Assembly: GCF_003950515.1 (NCBI RefSeq) | Contig: NZ_NGJS01000019.1 | Span: 1 to 39,245, forward strand | Direction: 5' to 3' | From: Vagococcus vulneris | GTDB taxonomy: Bacteria > Bacillota > Bacilli > Lactobacillales > Vagococcaceae | DNA: 39,245 nucleotides | In this document: positions 1 through 6,859 of the stretch, piece after piece | How the letters are laid out: each line of letters opens with the position of its first letter | Position numbering within the stretch: position 1 is the first letter of the stretch | Made by a program: the position numbers and the translations under genes | The notes under the pieces: generated by a model | The model's input: only the letters and a program-made list of their open reading frames with translations | The model's database searches: none | Told to the model about the DNA's origin: nothing

Positions 1-43
1 CTTCTTCTTTTACTTCTACTGGATAAGCAATCCTTTTAACCAT
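1..43 (-). CDS. IS3-family transposase OrfA, N-terminal fragment (runs off the window)
   Basis: An ATG at 43 on the minus strand is preceded by GGAGGTG at a good distance and opens a frame reading MVKRIAYPVEVKEE before the window ends. The YPxEVKEx start is typical of the helix-turn-helix OrfA proteins of IS3-family (IS150-like) elements, which bind the element ends and are fused to the DDE domain of OrfB by frameshifting. Only 14 residues are visible, so the downstream gene and its integrity cannot be judged. The assignment is supported by the IS3-like terminus between this start codon and position 128. Confidence 0.6.
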   Translation of the reverse strand, partial: MVKRIAYPVEVKEE

Positions 44-128
44 AAAAAATACACCTCCGTTAAATTCATTTTACATGAATTCAACAGGGGTGTTTTTATA
101 TTTGTCTCATCTTTTGGGGTCAGTTCCA
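1..128 (-). mobile_element. IS3-family insertion sequence, partial (one end)
   Basis: Read on the minus strand, the element starts near 128 with TGGAACTGACCCCAAAAG, which resembles the terminal inverted repeats of IS3-family elements (a TG start followed by a CTGACCCC-like block). It runs through a short leader with a strong GGAGGTG ribosome-binding site into the first codons of a transposase frame. The rest lies outside the window. The end of the element abuts AGTTTTCGCTAGAGG, which is the second half of a hairpin found intact at 317-343. The IS therefore appears to have inserted into, and cut, a copy of that repeated unit. Family assignment rests on the terminus and on 14 residues of the transposase, so it is likely but not certain. 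Confidence 0.7.
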
Positions 129-409
129 GTTTTCGCTAGAGGTTTTTTTATTGTCTGAATTACCATATATTTATTGCTTTAAATTTTCTTACGCATTTCT
201 TCACATATTCGCTATATTCTGCGACTTGTTTCTTCACATTTCCCAGTTATTATATACGTATACCAACAAAACAACCTTTTCATTTTATTTACTCCTCCAA
301 AGTAAATAAATAAACTAACTCCTTTCCTCTAGTTTTCGCTAGAGGTTTTTTATTGTCCAAATTATTAAGCAATAAACAATTAATTCAAATCAAAAATTTT
401 AAGCATAAG
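129..409. other. Left flank of the island: repeated hairpin plus micro-ORF units, no conserved gene
   Basis: This stretch lies outside the left attachment repeat and holds no gene of normal size. It has one complete unit (355 down to about 160, minus strand) made of a CCTCTAG/CTAGAGG hairpin, an AAAGGAG, a GGAGGAG ribosome-binding site and a micro-ORF starting at 291. The start of a second unit (159-129) is cut by the IS3 element. A closely similar unit lies inside the island at 2359-2541. Sharing this sequence on both sides of the attachment site suggests the flank is the remnant of a related island in tandem at the same site, though a dispersed chromosomal repeat is also possible. Confidence 0.5.
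222..291 (-). CDS. Micro-ORF in left flank, 22-23 aa, possibly frameshifted
   Basis: An ATG at 291 on the minus strand follows GGAGGAG at ideal spacing and reads MKRLFCWYTYIIT before ending after 23 codons. Its first 13 residues match the micro-ORF inside the island (start 2463) except for one Val/Thr change. Shifting the frame by one base after about codon 14 gives a longer reading of about 40 residues containing EYSEYVKKCVRKF. This copy may therefore be a frameshifted version of a small basic protein. I do not recognise the family. The strong ribosome-binding site and the conservation between two copies argue for translation. Function is unknown; a leader peptide or a small toxin are possibilities only. 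Confidence 0.35.
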
Positions 410-468
410 AAAAAGGCTTATCACTAAGCCTTTTCACTGTCTATTTTCGCTATTTTACCTTGTTCGAT
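410..468. repeat. attL: duplicated 3' end of mnmG
   Basis: Positions 423-468 are identical over 46 bp to 10119-10164. With one mismatch (422 versus 10118) the match extends back to 410/10106, and weaker similarity continues to 397/10093. On the minus strand the copy encodes the last residues of MnmG ([13 protein letters not shown]) with the TAG stop and the overlapping terminator hairpin. This is the classic signature of site-specific integration into the 3' end of a gene, where the incoming element restores the coding end. Confidence 0.9.
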
Positions 469-578
469 ATAGTCTAAATTACTCTATTTGGAAGTATAAA
501 AAAGAAGCAAAATATAGTATAAACTACTAGCTTACTTCTGTTAAATATCATTAATTATCATTAGTTTTAAAATAAATA

Positions 579-598
579 GCATTCAACATGGCATTCAA
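579..598 (+). repeat. Paired GCATTCAA repeats, left end (likely integrase arm sites)
   Basis: GCATTCAA occurs at 579-586 and 591-598, a 12-bp period. The same pair with the same 12-bp period and orientation occurs at 10059-10066 and 10071-10078, next to the right attachment repeat. The placement at both ends of the island and the arm-binding domain of its integrase make these likely arm-type binding sites. That role is an inference. Confidence 0.55.
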
Positions 599-632
599 AA
601 ACAAATCCAATTTATGTGGGCATATAAAATTA

Positions 633-685
633 AAAAAGATGCTTGAACTAATTAACGACATAACAATTAGTTTAAACATCTTTTT
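633..685. terminator. Long hairpin downstream of the Abi gene
   Basis: AAAAAGATG (633-641) and TTGAACTAATT (643-653) pair with AATTAGTTTAA (665-675) and CATCTTTTT (677-685), leaving one internal mismatch and an 11-base loop. The A/T tracts on both sides allow termination in either direction. On the minus strand it would stop Abi transcripts about 80 bases after the stop codon. It also marks the inner edge of the left island end. Confidence 0.6.
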
Positions 686-767
686 AAAAAGTTAAATAAA
701 ATAAACTAACAAGATAAATCTTGCTTCGCCGAACTGTCGTACAGTCCTTTCTACAAAGCTAATACTA

Positions 768-1772
768 TCAACTTGATTGTTGATTGTCAACAACTTTACT
801 CAAAATATTAAAATAATACATTATATCATTGGTAGATCCAATATATTTAAATCTATCTATAGTTCTATCAATCAGCTTTTTAAAATCATCAATTCTATAC
901 TTTCTTGATCCTTCTCCTTTTACAAAAAAACGATGTGCATAAAAAACAGACAACGTATCATTTACTTTTAAAGATTTATAAAACCATTCCCCTACTCCTA
1001 CTTCTTTTCCATATAATTTAATGTACTTATTAGGTCTATCAATTTCTCCTATACCCAAATCAAATAAAAAAGGATTGTTATGAACACTCATGTTCCTAAT
1101 ATTTTTAACTCCCATTAGAACACTTTTCATAGAAAAAAGGTCAAAATCTGTAGACGGATAAAGTTTAAAATAAAATGCAAAGAACCTAACTAAATCTCCA
1201 AAACTCATCATCTCCATAACTACCCAAATAGGAGGTGTTTCTTTATGAACTTGATACATGTTGTATTGATAATGTGTGGGATAATTAGCTTTAGACATTA
1301 TGCCGTCCAATGTTAAAGGATTGGTTTTTTCAGTTGTTGAATGAATAAATCTATTTACTATTTCAAAACCATCTATTTCATCATTATTTGTTATATGAGA
1401 AATTATATATGTCTTTAAAGCATGTTCTATGTCCATACAAGCTTCAGCAAATAGATATCTTAGCTGCATATCAACACTAGCAATTGAGCACAATGTTTTA
1501 AACTCTAAGTCAATAAATTTACCTGTTTCTTTATCTCTTTTAAAGCTTCGCTTATATACTGTTAATTTATAATAGTAATTCAAATCAGTAAGTATGGCCG
1601 TGGCTTCCTCTTTCGTAACGTCTGTAAATTTTATTCCCTTAACATCTTTAAGCTCCTCGTATAATTCATCAAAAGATAATTTTCTATACTTTTTACAGTG
1701 TTCTCTATCTAATAAATTATTTTTTATTTTGATAAAAGCTTCATTTATATTAGGGTCTTCACTTATTTTCAT
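768..1772 (-). CDS. Abi_2-family (AbiD/AbiF-like) abortive infection protein with HEPN motif
   Basis: This 334-residue protein resembles the Abi_2 family of abortive-infection proteins (AbiD/AbiF type). These stop phage spread by killing or arresting infected cells, probably through HEPN-type RNA cleavage. Visible support is the N-terminal pattern of a conserved L-x-x-Y-Y-K region (NYYYKLTVYKRSF), the central block around CMDIEHALKTYI, and the HEPN RxxxxH motif (RNMSVH, R226 and H231). I chose the ATG at 1772 because it has GGAG (1781-1784) at 8 bases; the longer frame to 1808 has no ribosome-binding site. The gene stands alone at the att-distal end of the island, separated from the replication operon by 1773-2560. 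A GC-richer structured segment lies upstream (2205-2320). No protein antitoxin gene is seen beside it. The Abi_2 assignment is likely; RNase activity is inferred from the motif. Confidence 0.8.
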   Translation of the reverse strand: MKISEDPNINEAFIKIKNNLLDREHCKKYRKLSFDELYEELKDVKGIKFTDVTKEEATAILTDLNYYYKLTVYKRSFKRDKETGKFIDLEFKTLCSIASVDMQLRYLFAEACMDIEHALKTYIISHITNNDEIDGFEIVNRFIHSTTEKTNPLTLDGIMSKANYPTHYQYNMYQVHKETPPIWVVMEMMSFGDLVRFFAFYFKLYPSTDFDLFSMKSVLMGVKNIRNMSVHNNPFLFDLGIGEIDRPNKYIKLYGKEVGVGEWFYKSLKVNDTLSVFYAHRFFVKGEGSRKYRIDDFKKLIDRTIDRFKYIGSTNDIMYYFNILSKVVDNQQSS

Positions 1773-2204
1773 TTTATTTTCTCCATATATTTTTATTAAT
1801 CTTACCATATATCAAAGCAAATAAAAAAACAAATTAACTAAAGTACCTTTCTATCCGAAACCTAAGATTATTTATTCTTTTTGTACTTAATTATGATAAA
1901 TTATCAGAGTTAAAATGTTAATTAAATGCGATGACTAATTGAGTGATATCAAGAACACATATTCATCTTAAATTAGTATTACTTACTAATCCTCTCCTCA
2001 ATATTCTGAAATATATAAAATTTCACTAGTTTCTACATTCCAACATTTTCCAACAATTAAAGTAATAAATCTGAGCATCCTATACCACGTCTTACAACAT
2101 TTATATCCTAACTATTCCTGTCATTTCTCAGGGATATAACCTGTATAAATTCAATATTAACACTAGGCTTTACTAGGGCTAAACTCACTCTTAAATGGCT
2201 TTGT

Positions 2205-2320
2205 AATGCTGCAACGCAACACTAATTTTGTGTGCAATCCTATGCACACCTTTTTAACCTCAAAAATCTCAAAACCGGCTTTTTTACGAAGGAAGGAGTG
2301 CACCGTTCCTTTCAAGCCTT
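2205..2320. ncRNA. Candidate structured non-coding RNA upstream of the Abi gene
   Basis: Several stems lie close together. GGCTT/AAGCC closes 2277-2318 around a smaller AAGGA/TCCTT stem. A perfect 7-bp stem GTGTGCA/TGCACAC with a 6-base loop covers 2230-2249. A TGTTGC/GCAGCA stem lies at about 2206-2222. The segment stands out as GC-rich inside an AT-rich island. On the plus strand the 2230-2249 hairpin is followed by CTTTTT, so a plus-strand RNA could end there. On the minus strand the segment could be part of a leader in front of the Abi gene. Direction is undecided. I recall that structured RNAs have been reported beside AbiF-type genes, but I could not check whether this matches. Confidence 0.35.
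2230..2256 (+). terminator. Possible plus-strand terminator hairpin
   Basis: GTGTGCA and TGCACAC form a perfect 7-bp stem around ATCCTA and are followed by CTTTTT on the plus strand. No plus-strand gene precedes it, so it could end a small plus-strand RNA running opposite to the island's operon, or it may simply be part of the structured segment. Confidence 0.35.
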
Positions 2321-2358
2321 GATTTGATAACTTTTTGGGTAGGGGGCTATATACTAAT

Positions 2359-2463
2359 TTACTTTTTATTAATAAAATAGTCATAAAATAAAATAATTTT
2401 AATCTCTTTTTTATCGTATTTCTTAGTTATTATATAAACATACCAACAAAACAACCTTTTCAT
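2359..2463 (-). CDS. Micro-ORF in the island, 34 aa, unknown function
   Basis: An ATG at 2463 follows GGAGGAG (2472-2478) with 7-8 bases of spacing and opens a 34-codon frame beginning MKRLFCWYVYIITKKY and ending in a Lys-rich tail. The first 13 residues are nearly the same as those of the micro-ORF outside the island (start 291), and the upstream hairpin is shared too. The N-terminus is hydrophobic and aromatic (FCWYVYII) and the C-terminus is basic. I do not recognise the family. Its position between the replication operon and the Abi gene, with its own leader hairpin, suggests an independently expressed unit. A regulatory leader peptide or a small membrane-active peptide would both fit, and neither is shown. 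Confidence 0.45.
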   Translation of the reverse strand: MKRLFCWYVYIITKKYDKKEIKIILFYDYFINKK

Positions 2464-2541
2464 TTTATTTACTCCTCCAAAGTAAATAATAAAACTAACT
2501 CCTTTCCTCTAGTTAATGCTAGAGGTTTTTTTATTGTCTTA
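2359..2541 (-). repeat. Hairpin plus micro-ORF unit, island copy
   Basis: The minus-strand unit starts GACAATAAAA, then a CCTCTAG/CTAGAGG hairpin (about 2505-2524), AAAGGAG, a second GGAGGAG ribosome-binding site and the micro-ORF. About 100 bases are nearly identical to 240-355 outside the island, and a third, truncated copy lies at 129-159. The stem is identical in all copies whose stem is complete, but the loop differs (CATTAA versus CGAAAA), as expected for a selected RNA hairpin. Confidence 0.65.
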
Positions 2542-2560
2542 TTTATATCTAAGAAGTATA

Positions 2561-2593
2561 TAAAAAAAGGCTGCTGCTCTTTGCAACAACCTC
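2561..2593 (-). terminator. Terminator of the leftward replication operon
   Basis: On the minus strand GGTTGTTGC pairs with GCAGCAGCC (G-U pairs allowed) around a short loop and is followed by seven T residues. It lies 8 bases after the stop codon of the last operon gene (2602). Confidence 0.8.
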
Positions 2594-2601
2594 ATAAAAT
2601 C

Positions 2602-2982
2602 TCAATAAATATATTCCTCAATCAATTCAAGCAACTCTACCTTTTCATTAGCAATACTTCCGTAAAAAGCGTTTAGTATATCGTCTTGATTGCCATTCTT
2701 TATATTATAAATTTCTTGCTCTAAGATTTGTATATCTCTGTGTTGAATCCATAGCAGCTCAATTAATTCCTCACGACTTCCGTTTTTCATGACATTTAAT
2801 AGGTTATACTCGTCTATTGTCCCTTGTATGCTGTCGTATATAGCGACTCTAAGGGCTTGTTTATATGCTTCATAACCAAATACCTTGCGAACGGCTGCTA
2901 AATCACTATCAGATTGTAATTCTTTAATTTCATTCTCGATTAATGGCTTATAAATCTCTCGTCGATCTATATCTATCTTCAT
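2602..2982 (-). CDS. Hypothetical protein, 126 aa, last gene of island operon
   Basis: I do not recognise this protein. It is a soluble, mostly helical and acidic sequence. Its centre has a run of heptad-like leucines (EELIELLWIQHRDIQILEQEI), which may form a coiled coil, and there is no signal peptide or membrane segment. The ATG at 2982 lies 3 bases after the stop of the zinc-ribbon gene, so the two are likely co-translated. A clear terminator follows. Being downstream of the probable origin, it belongs to the part of PICI-like islands that often holds accessory or phage-interference genes. That is position only, not evidence of function. Confidence 0.75.
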   Translation of the reverse strand: MKIDIDRREIYKPLIENEIKELQSDSDLAAVRKVFGYEAYKQALRVAIYDSIQGTIDEYNLLNVMKNGSREELIELLWIQHRDIQILEQEIYNIKNGNQDDILNAFYGSIANEKVELLELIEEYIY

Positions 2983-2985
2983 ACT

Positions 2986-3591
2986 CTACACCTTACTTTC
3001 ATATTTTGAGGTAATAGCATTTAGCTGTTTACCATTTATATCATTGCCACGTTCTGCGTATTTATTGAATTGTTTTCTTAATCTGTGGTATTTGCTCCAC
3101 TTCATGTATTTAGGCTTGCTAGGGAACAAATAGAGGTATCTGAATAGAAAATCAAAGCCATCTATCCAAAAGTCTTTATCTATCTGCCTAGCAACTTTAA
3201 ACGCCTTAAAATACCAATGCCAGAAGTCCGTTTTAGTTCCTTGTTGGCTTGAATAAACTAGGTTGCCACATTTTCGGCATTCCCAACGTTCTCCTGTGAA
3301 GTACAATGCTCCTACATTCTCATAGCATGAGCCACATCTAAACCAGTAACGAACACCACCATAATTACACGGTGTCGTATTTACAGAAATATCTCTGCCA
3401 CCATAAACGAGCACACTCTCTGCTTTAATCCATTCAAACGGTATAGACTGCGTAGTTTCTCTTTTAAGCCCTCCACTTTCACTAGTCCGTTCATAGCTCA
3501 CAACATCTTTAAAGTGATCTGTATGCTTAAAAATACGCCTTAAATAGCTCACATCTAATTTATAAAATTGTTCTAGTGTTCTTCTATTCAT
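2986..3591 (-). CDS. Zinc-ribbon protein of unknown function, 201 aa
   Basis: The central part has two CxxC pairs (RCGSC, then about 20 residues later ECRKCG) that would bind one zinc ion as a zinc ribbon. The rest is rich in aromatic and basic residues, including a C-terminal YMKWSKYHRLRKQFNKY stretch that looks suited to nucleic-acid binding. I chose the ATG at 3591 because GAGGTG (3599-3604) lies 7 bases upstream; the longer frame to 3615 has no such site. It is the first gene after the iteron-rich region and is followed 3 bases later by the 126-aa gene. Proteins of this look occur in Gram-positive mobile elements, but I cannot assign a role. Replication or transcription-related DNA binding is a guess. 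Confidence 0.75.
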   Translation of the reverse strand: MNRRTLEQFYKLDVSYLRRIFKHTDHFKDVVSYERTSESGGLKRETTQSIPFEWIKAESVLVYGGRDISVNTTPCNYGGVRYWFRCGSCYENVGALYFTGERWECRKCGNLVYSSQQGTKTDFWHWYFKAFKVARQIDKDFWIDGFDFLFRYLYLFPSKPKYMKWSKYHRLRKQFNKYAERGNDINGKQLNAITSKYESKV

Positions 3592-3659
3592 TTCAGCACA
3601 CCTCATTTCACTCATAAATTTCTGAAACGCCTAAATCATTAGAGAAAAGTTCTATTTTT

Positions 3660-3968
3660 ATTTAGTTTGTCACTTATTAAAATGATGGAAAAGTAAAATA
3701 AAATTTATACCTAGTCACACTTCTATGTGTTACCTACTTTGCACTACAGCCACAAAGGATTGAGGACTTTTAAATTAAGGTCACACTTTGTCTAAACTTT
3801 TTTCTATATCCTTAAAAACAAAATAAATAATAAATAATCATATATTAAAGTGTAACCTGTGACTTATATATATAGAATGTTGCTATATAAAGGTTATTAA
3901 GGTCACACTTCATGGTCACACTTTAAAAAATAATGTGTGACTTAACCACAAAGCGTGACCTACCCTTT
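3660..3968. other. Probable replication origin of the island (iterons around an AT-rich core)
   Basis: GGTCACACTT or its reverse complement occurs many times in this gene-free stretch. Forward copies are at 3713-3722 (AGTCACACTT), 3779-3788, 3901-3910 and 3914-3923. Reverse copies are at 3848-3857 (AAGTGTAACC), 3935-3943 (GTGTGACTT) and 3951-3960 (AAGCGTGACC). Weaker forms lie at 3727-3734 and 3858-3866. The right cluster is palindromic (two forward, then two reverse). A highly AT-rich core (about 3790-3847) lies between the left and right groups. The stretch lies directly downstream of the SF3 helicase gene. SaPI-type islands place their origin there, with iterons flanking a melting region bound by the Rep helicase. 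Confidence 0.8.
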
Positions 3969-5705
3969 CTAAACTAGGTTATTTTCATGTAACCACGTAT
4001 AAGCTTCATCTCTAAGTCTAATAGCTTCTTGATATGCTTCTTCTGTATATACGGCATCAGCTTTACCTGTTTTTTCTGCTTGTCTAAAATTCTTCTCAAT
4101 ATGACTAACTAAAATATCATATTCCTTAAGTTGTTCGTTATACTTTTCTACATCAAAAAGATACTCTCTTTCAGAATTTATAAAGCAACGGATATTAGAA
4201 TTTGACTTTTTCCCTTTTAAATACTCTGAATAATCTTGAGAATTTAGTTCTTCAAATATTCTTTCTTCATTCTCTTTAAAGTAATAAGCTATTTTATATG
4301 GTTTGCTAATCCAACCATCTTTTTCTGCAATAACTTTAAATCTACGCATAAATGCTGTTCTACCTAGCTCTTTATTACTCTTTCGAGATGCCACATCATT
4401 GTAGAGATGGTGGATAAAAACGTTTGGTATTCTAGCACTTTCCAATGCTTGAAAATCATCCATATAAAACTCTAATACGGTATCATTTTCCTCTTTAAAC
4501 TCACTCAAAGCTTGCTTAGATACTTTAGGCTCAATAAAGCGTTCAAAATCCAAATTAAGTGCTTTTTTAAGCACATACTCCCTTATTCTACGATTCTTAA
4601 TGTATTCGTCTTTAATACGCCAATCATCATTGGATGGATTAAAAGACTTTAAGAATGGCACAATCAAGATACGTCTGTTAAATCCGTCTGTGGTGTCCTT
4701 TACTCTAGGATAACCATTCATAGATTGAATAATAGTACCCTTATAAACGTCTGAAAATGATTGTTTATGTTTTACTTCCATTAGTAACGTATCGCCTGTA
4801 ATGGCACTTTTATAGTTACTCACATCATCTACATACTCATTCGGATTATTATCATCTCCAATGCAGCACATAGTACCAATCAGATTACTTAAAGCGAAAC
4901 GCTCATTAAATTGTTTCACTTTTAAACTTGCCACATTACCCAAACCGACTAGATTAGTTATTAATTCTTGGAACGTTCCTTTACCATTGTTCCCACGTTC
5001 CCCATATAGCCATATAGATTTACGTCTAGAGATGTTAGGATTAACCACATCACTAATTACTTGCCATAAGAGGTTATAGACTTCTTCATCGTGATTAGAG
5101 AGATCATAAAGCCATTCCTCAATGTCAAACGTTCCGTTATTCGTTTTGATTTTTGGATTATTAGCTTTTTCAGTGTACTTAGTATCTGTAGTAGATAAAA
5201 ATACATAGTCCTTACTAAAAGGCATCAACTTTTTAGTTTTACGATTATAAATACCATTCTTAACTGGTGCTAAGTTTTCATCATTAGTCTGTTCAGTGAG
5301 TTCTAAACCTTTTTTAAGATGAAACAAGACATCTCTAGATAAACGTTCATTTAAAGTAGGTTCTAACCACGACATAACCATGTAAATATCATCTTCGTTT
5401 ATGGTATAAATACCTGTTTGAGCTTGATACATGGCTAAATTAGAATAATTGGCAGTACCTAACTTTTTAAATGCTATAAATTCTTTTAATTCAATAGCTA
5501 CCTGTAACGGATGCAATTTGGTTGGCTTAGTTCCCTTACTACCATTAAGTATATATTTTTCTTCTGCTTCAGCTATAAGGAGTTGTCTTTTTTCAATTAA
5601 TGCAGCCTTTAATTTTTTACCATACAACATACTAGATTGAGTAACTTCTTTTTGTTTCACTTTGCTATTAAATTGCTGATCTAATACTTTTAAACTTTGT
5701 ATCAT
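3969..5705 (-). CDS. SF3 helicase / replication initiator (Rep, D5/P4-type), 578 aa
   Basis: This is the island's replicative helicase and probable origin-binding protein. It has a superfamily 3 AAA+ core: Walker A GERGNNGKGT at about residues 233-242, Walker B-like CCIGDDNN, sensor-1 region IIQSMNGYP, and an arginine-finger-like NRRILIVPF at about 343. An N-terminal helical region of about 200 residues is like the D5_N domain that links to primases, and the C-terminal part may bind the iterons. The ATG overlaps the stop of the primase-polymerase gene (ATGA), which indicates translational coupling. In SaPI-like islands the matching Rep binds iterons beside its gene, and here the iteron-rich region starts right after the stop codon. 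Family assignment is firm; origin binding is inferred. Confidence 0.9.
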   Translation of the reverse strand: MIQSLKVLDQQFNSKVKQKEVTQSSMLYGKKLKAALIEKRQLLIAEAEEKYILNGSKGTKPTKLHPLQVAIELKEFIAFKKLGTANYSNLAMYQAQTGIYTINEDDIYMVMSWLEPTLNERLSRDVLFHLKKGLELTEQTNDENLAPVKNGIYNRKTKKLMPFSKDYVFLSTTDTKYTEKANNPKIKTNNGTFDIEEWLYDLSNHDEEVYNLLWQVISDVVNPNISRRKSIWLYGERGNNGKGTFQELITNLVGLGNVASLKVKQFNERFALSNLIGTMCCIGDDNNPNEYVDDVSNYKSAITGDTLLMEVKHKQSFSDVYKGTIIQSMNGYPRVKDTTDGFNRRILIVPFLKSFNPSNDDWRIKDEYIKNRRIREYVLKKALNLDFERFIEPKVSKQALSEFKEENDTVLEFYMDDFQALESARIPNVFIHHLYNDVASRKSNKELGRTAFMRRFKVIAEKDGWISKPYKIAYYFKENEERIFEELNSQDYSEYLKGKKSNSNIRCFINSEREYLFDVEKYNEQLKEYDILVSHIEKNFRQAEKTGKADAVYTEEAYQEAIRLRDEAYTWLHENNLV

Positions 5706-6520
5706 TTATGGCTCAACTCCTTCTTAACAATACTTTCAAAAGTTTTATTAACCTCACTATCAGATAATGGCTCATTAAAATTACTATTAGCAAAATGAAC
5801 CAACTCATAAACTAATGAAGGAATAACAGCATAAGCTAATAAACTACCAGTTATCTTTGCTATGGTGTCATTTCTAGAGCCTGTATCTGCTCCTTTAACA
5901 AGACTTTCTAATAAGTCGGTTGTTTTACTACGGTATCGAGTAGAAGGAATATAATCACTTGTATTGGCTTTTCTTGACTGGTTAGGTTCATCCCTTAGAA
6001 TAAAATTTATTAACCATTCAGGACATTCGGCTATCTCTAAATTATCTTTTACTGAATAGCTGCCCAGTGAATTATCATCTCTCTTAATCTGACTAGGTGG
6101 AGCAACTATATAATTATTCGGATGAGCTTTTACATCGATGCCTTTAACAAGACTTATCTTTTGTGGTAATTCTATGTTTAATGGTTTTTTAAAGTAAATA
6201 TGTAAGCCATTATTTGCAGTGGTTACCGTATAAGTAGATGGCAACTTTTCAAAATGTTTTTCTAGCACCTCTAAGCTCTTATAACCGTTATTTTCTTCTG
6301 AATGAACATCTATATCTAAAACAAGAAAGCTATCTGTAACAAGTCCTATATTGGCTTTTGGTGTCGTATTCCACCATCTCACAATGGATTCTTTATCAGT
6401 CGTAGCTTCCTTGCTCCCTTTAGTGTTTTTTAGTGGAATTTTAGAAAAAGGGGAAAGAGGAAAAATCCTCAATCCCATTTCAGCATATATTAACGCTTGT
6501 CGCAATAGTTCATCACTCAT
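5702..6520 (-). CDS. Primase-polymerase (AEP/Prim-Pol domain), 272 aa
   Basis: This protein makes RNA/DNA primers for island replication. The N-terminal bifunctional primase/polymerase fold is seen in RIFPLSPFSKIPL, the WWN(T) motif near residue 50, the catalytic DxD in LVLDIDVH, and later TTANNGLHIYF and VAPPSQI blocks. A C-terminal helical region (about 190-272) resembles the primase C-terminal domains that contact the helicase. I chose ATG at 6520 because AGGTGG lies 8 bases upstream; the GTG at 6532 overlaps that site. The start overlaps the winged-helix gene by 8 bases and the stop overlaps the helicase start by 4, so all three are coupled. This split Pri/Rep arrangement is common in Gram-positive islands and prophages. 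Confidence 0.88.
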   Translation of the reverse strand: MSDELLRQALIYAEMGLRIFPLSPFSKIPLKNTKGSKEATTDKESIVRWWNTTPKANIGLVTDSFLVLDIDVHSEENNGYKSLEVLEKHFEKLPSTYTVTTANNGLHIYFKKPLNIELPQKISLVKGIDVKAHPNNYIVAPPSQIKRDDNSLGSYSVKDNLEIAECPEWLINFILRDEPNQSRKANTSDYIPSTRYRSKTTDLLESLVKGADTGSRNDTIAKITGSLLAYAVIPSLVYELVHFANSNFNEPLSDSEVNKTFESIVKKELSHK

Positions 6521-6851
6521 TAGCAGCACCACCTAAGACTTTGTTTCTCCAAGTATCTAAATCTACGGATTCAACTATGGCAATTCGTTTTAACTGATCG
6601 CTAGTCTGATTTTTTAGACCTTGTAATCCTTCTAAACGTTCACTCTCTGATAAAGGAATATAAATACCACCTTTTCTTATCGCTACAACAGGAATGTGGT
6701 GTCTAAAGATTAAACTATTAATAACTGATTGCAGCTCTCTAGCATTTAAATCAATAGATGCAGAGATGATTTGTAGCGTTTTTCTATTTTCCATACCTCT
6801 AGGGATAAGAGATAACACTTTTTGTTCTATGATTGATAATTTTCTTTTCAT
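6513..6851 (-). CDS. Small winged-helix-like protein, 112 aa
   Basis: The N-terminal 60 residues (MKRKLSIIEQKVLSLIPRG..) read like a winged helix-turn-helix: three helices followed by a beta-hairpin around VVAIRKGGIYIPLS. The rest is a polar helical tail. There is no catalytic motif. An AGGTG ribosome-binding site lies 5 bases before the ATG. Its stop overlaps the primase-polymerase start, so it is made together with the replication proteins. Small winged-helix proteins are frequent at this point in PICI and phage replication operons. It may help recruit the primase or regulate the operon, but I know of no proven function. Confidence 0.75.
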   Translation of the reverse strand: MKRKLSIIEQKVLSLIPRGMENRKTLQIISASIDLNARELQSVINSLIFRHHIPVVAIRKGGIYIPLSESERLEGLQGLKNQTSDQLKRIAIVESVDLDTWRNKVLGGAANE

Positions 6852-6859
6852 ACAATCAC

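Larger units (their letters stand above)
1773..2358. other. Intergenic region upstream of Abi gene; contains a structured segment
   Basis: No convincing protein gene lies here. A 73-codon minus-strand frame (2163-2384) has no ribosome-binding site. The part next to the Abi gene (1773-2160) is very AT-rich, with only a weak promoter-like TTGTTT..TATGGT near the gene start. The part from about 2161 to 2350 is richer in G and C and contains several hairpins, described separately. ACTAGG occurs twice 13 bases apart at 2162-2180. Confidence 0.5.

Noticed and set aside
2163-2384. 73-codon minus-strand reading frame
   Set aside because: No ribosome-binding site, overlaps the micro-ORF, and lies over a hairpin-rich segment better explained as non-coding.
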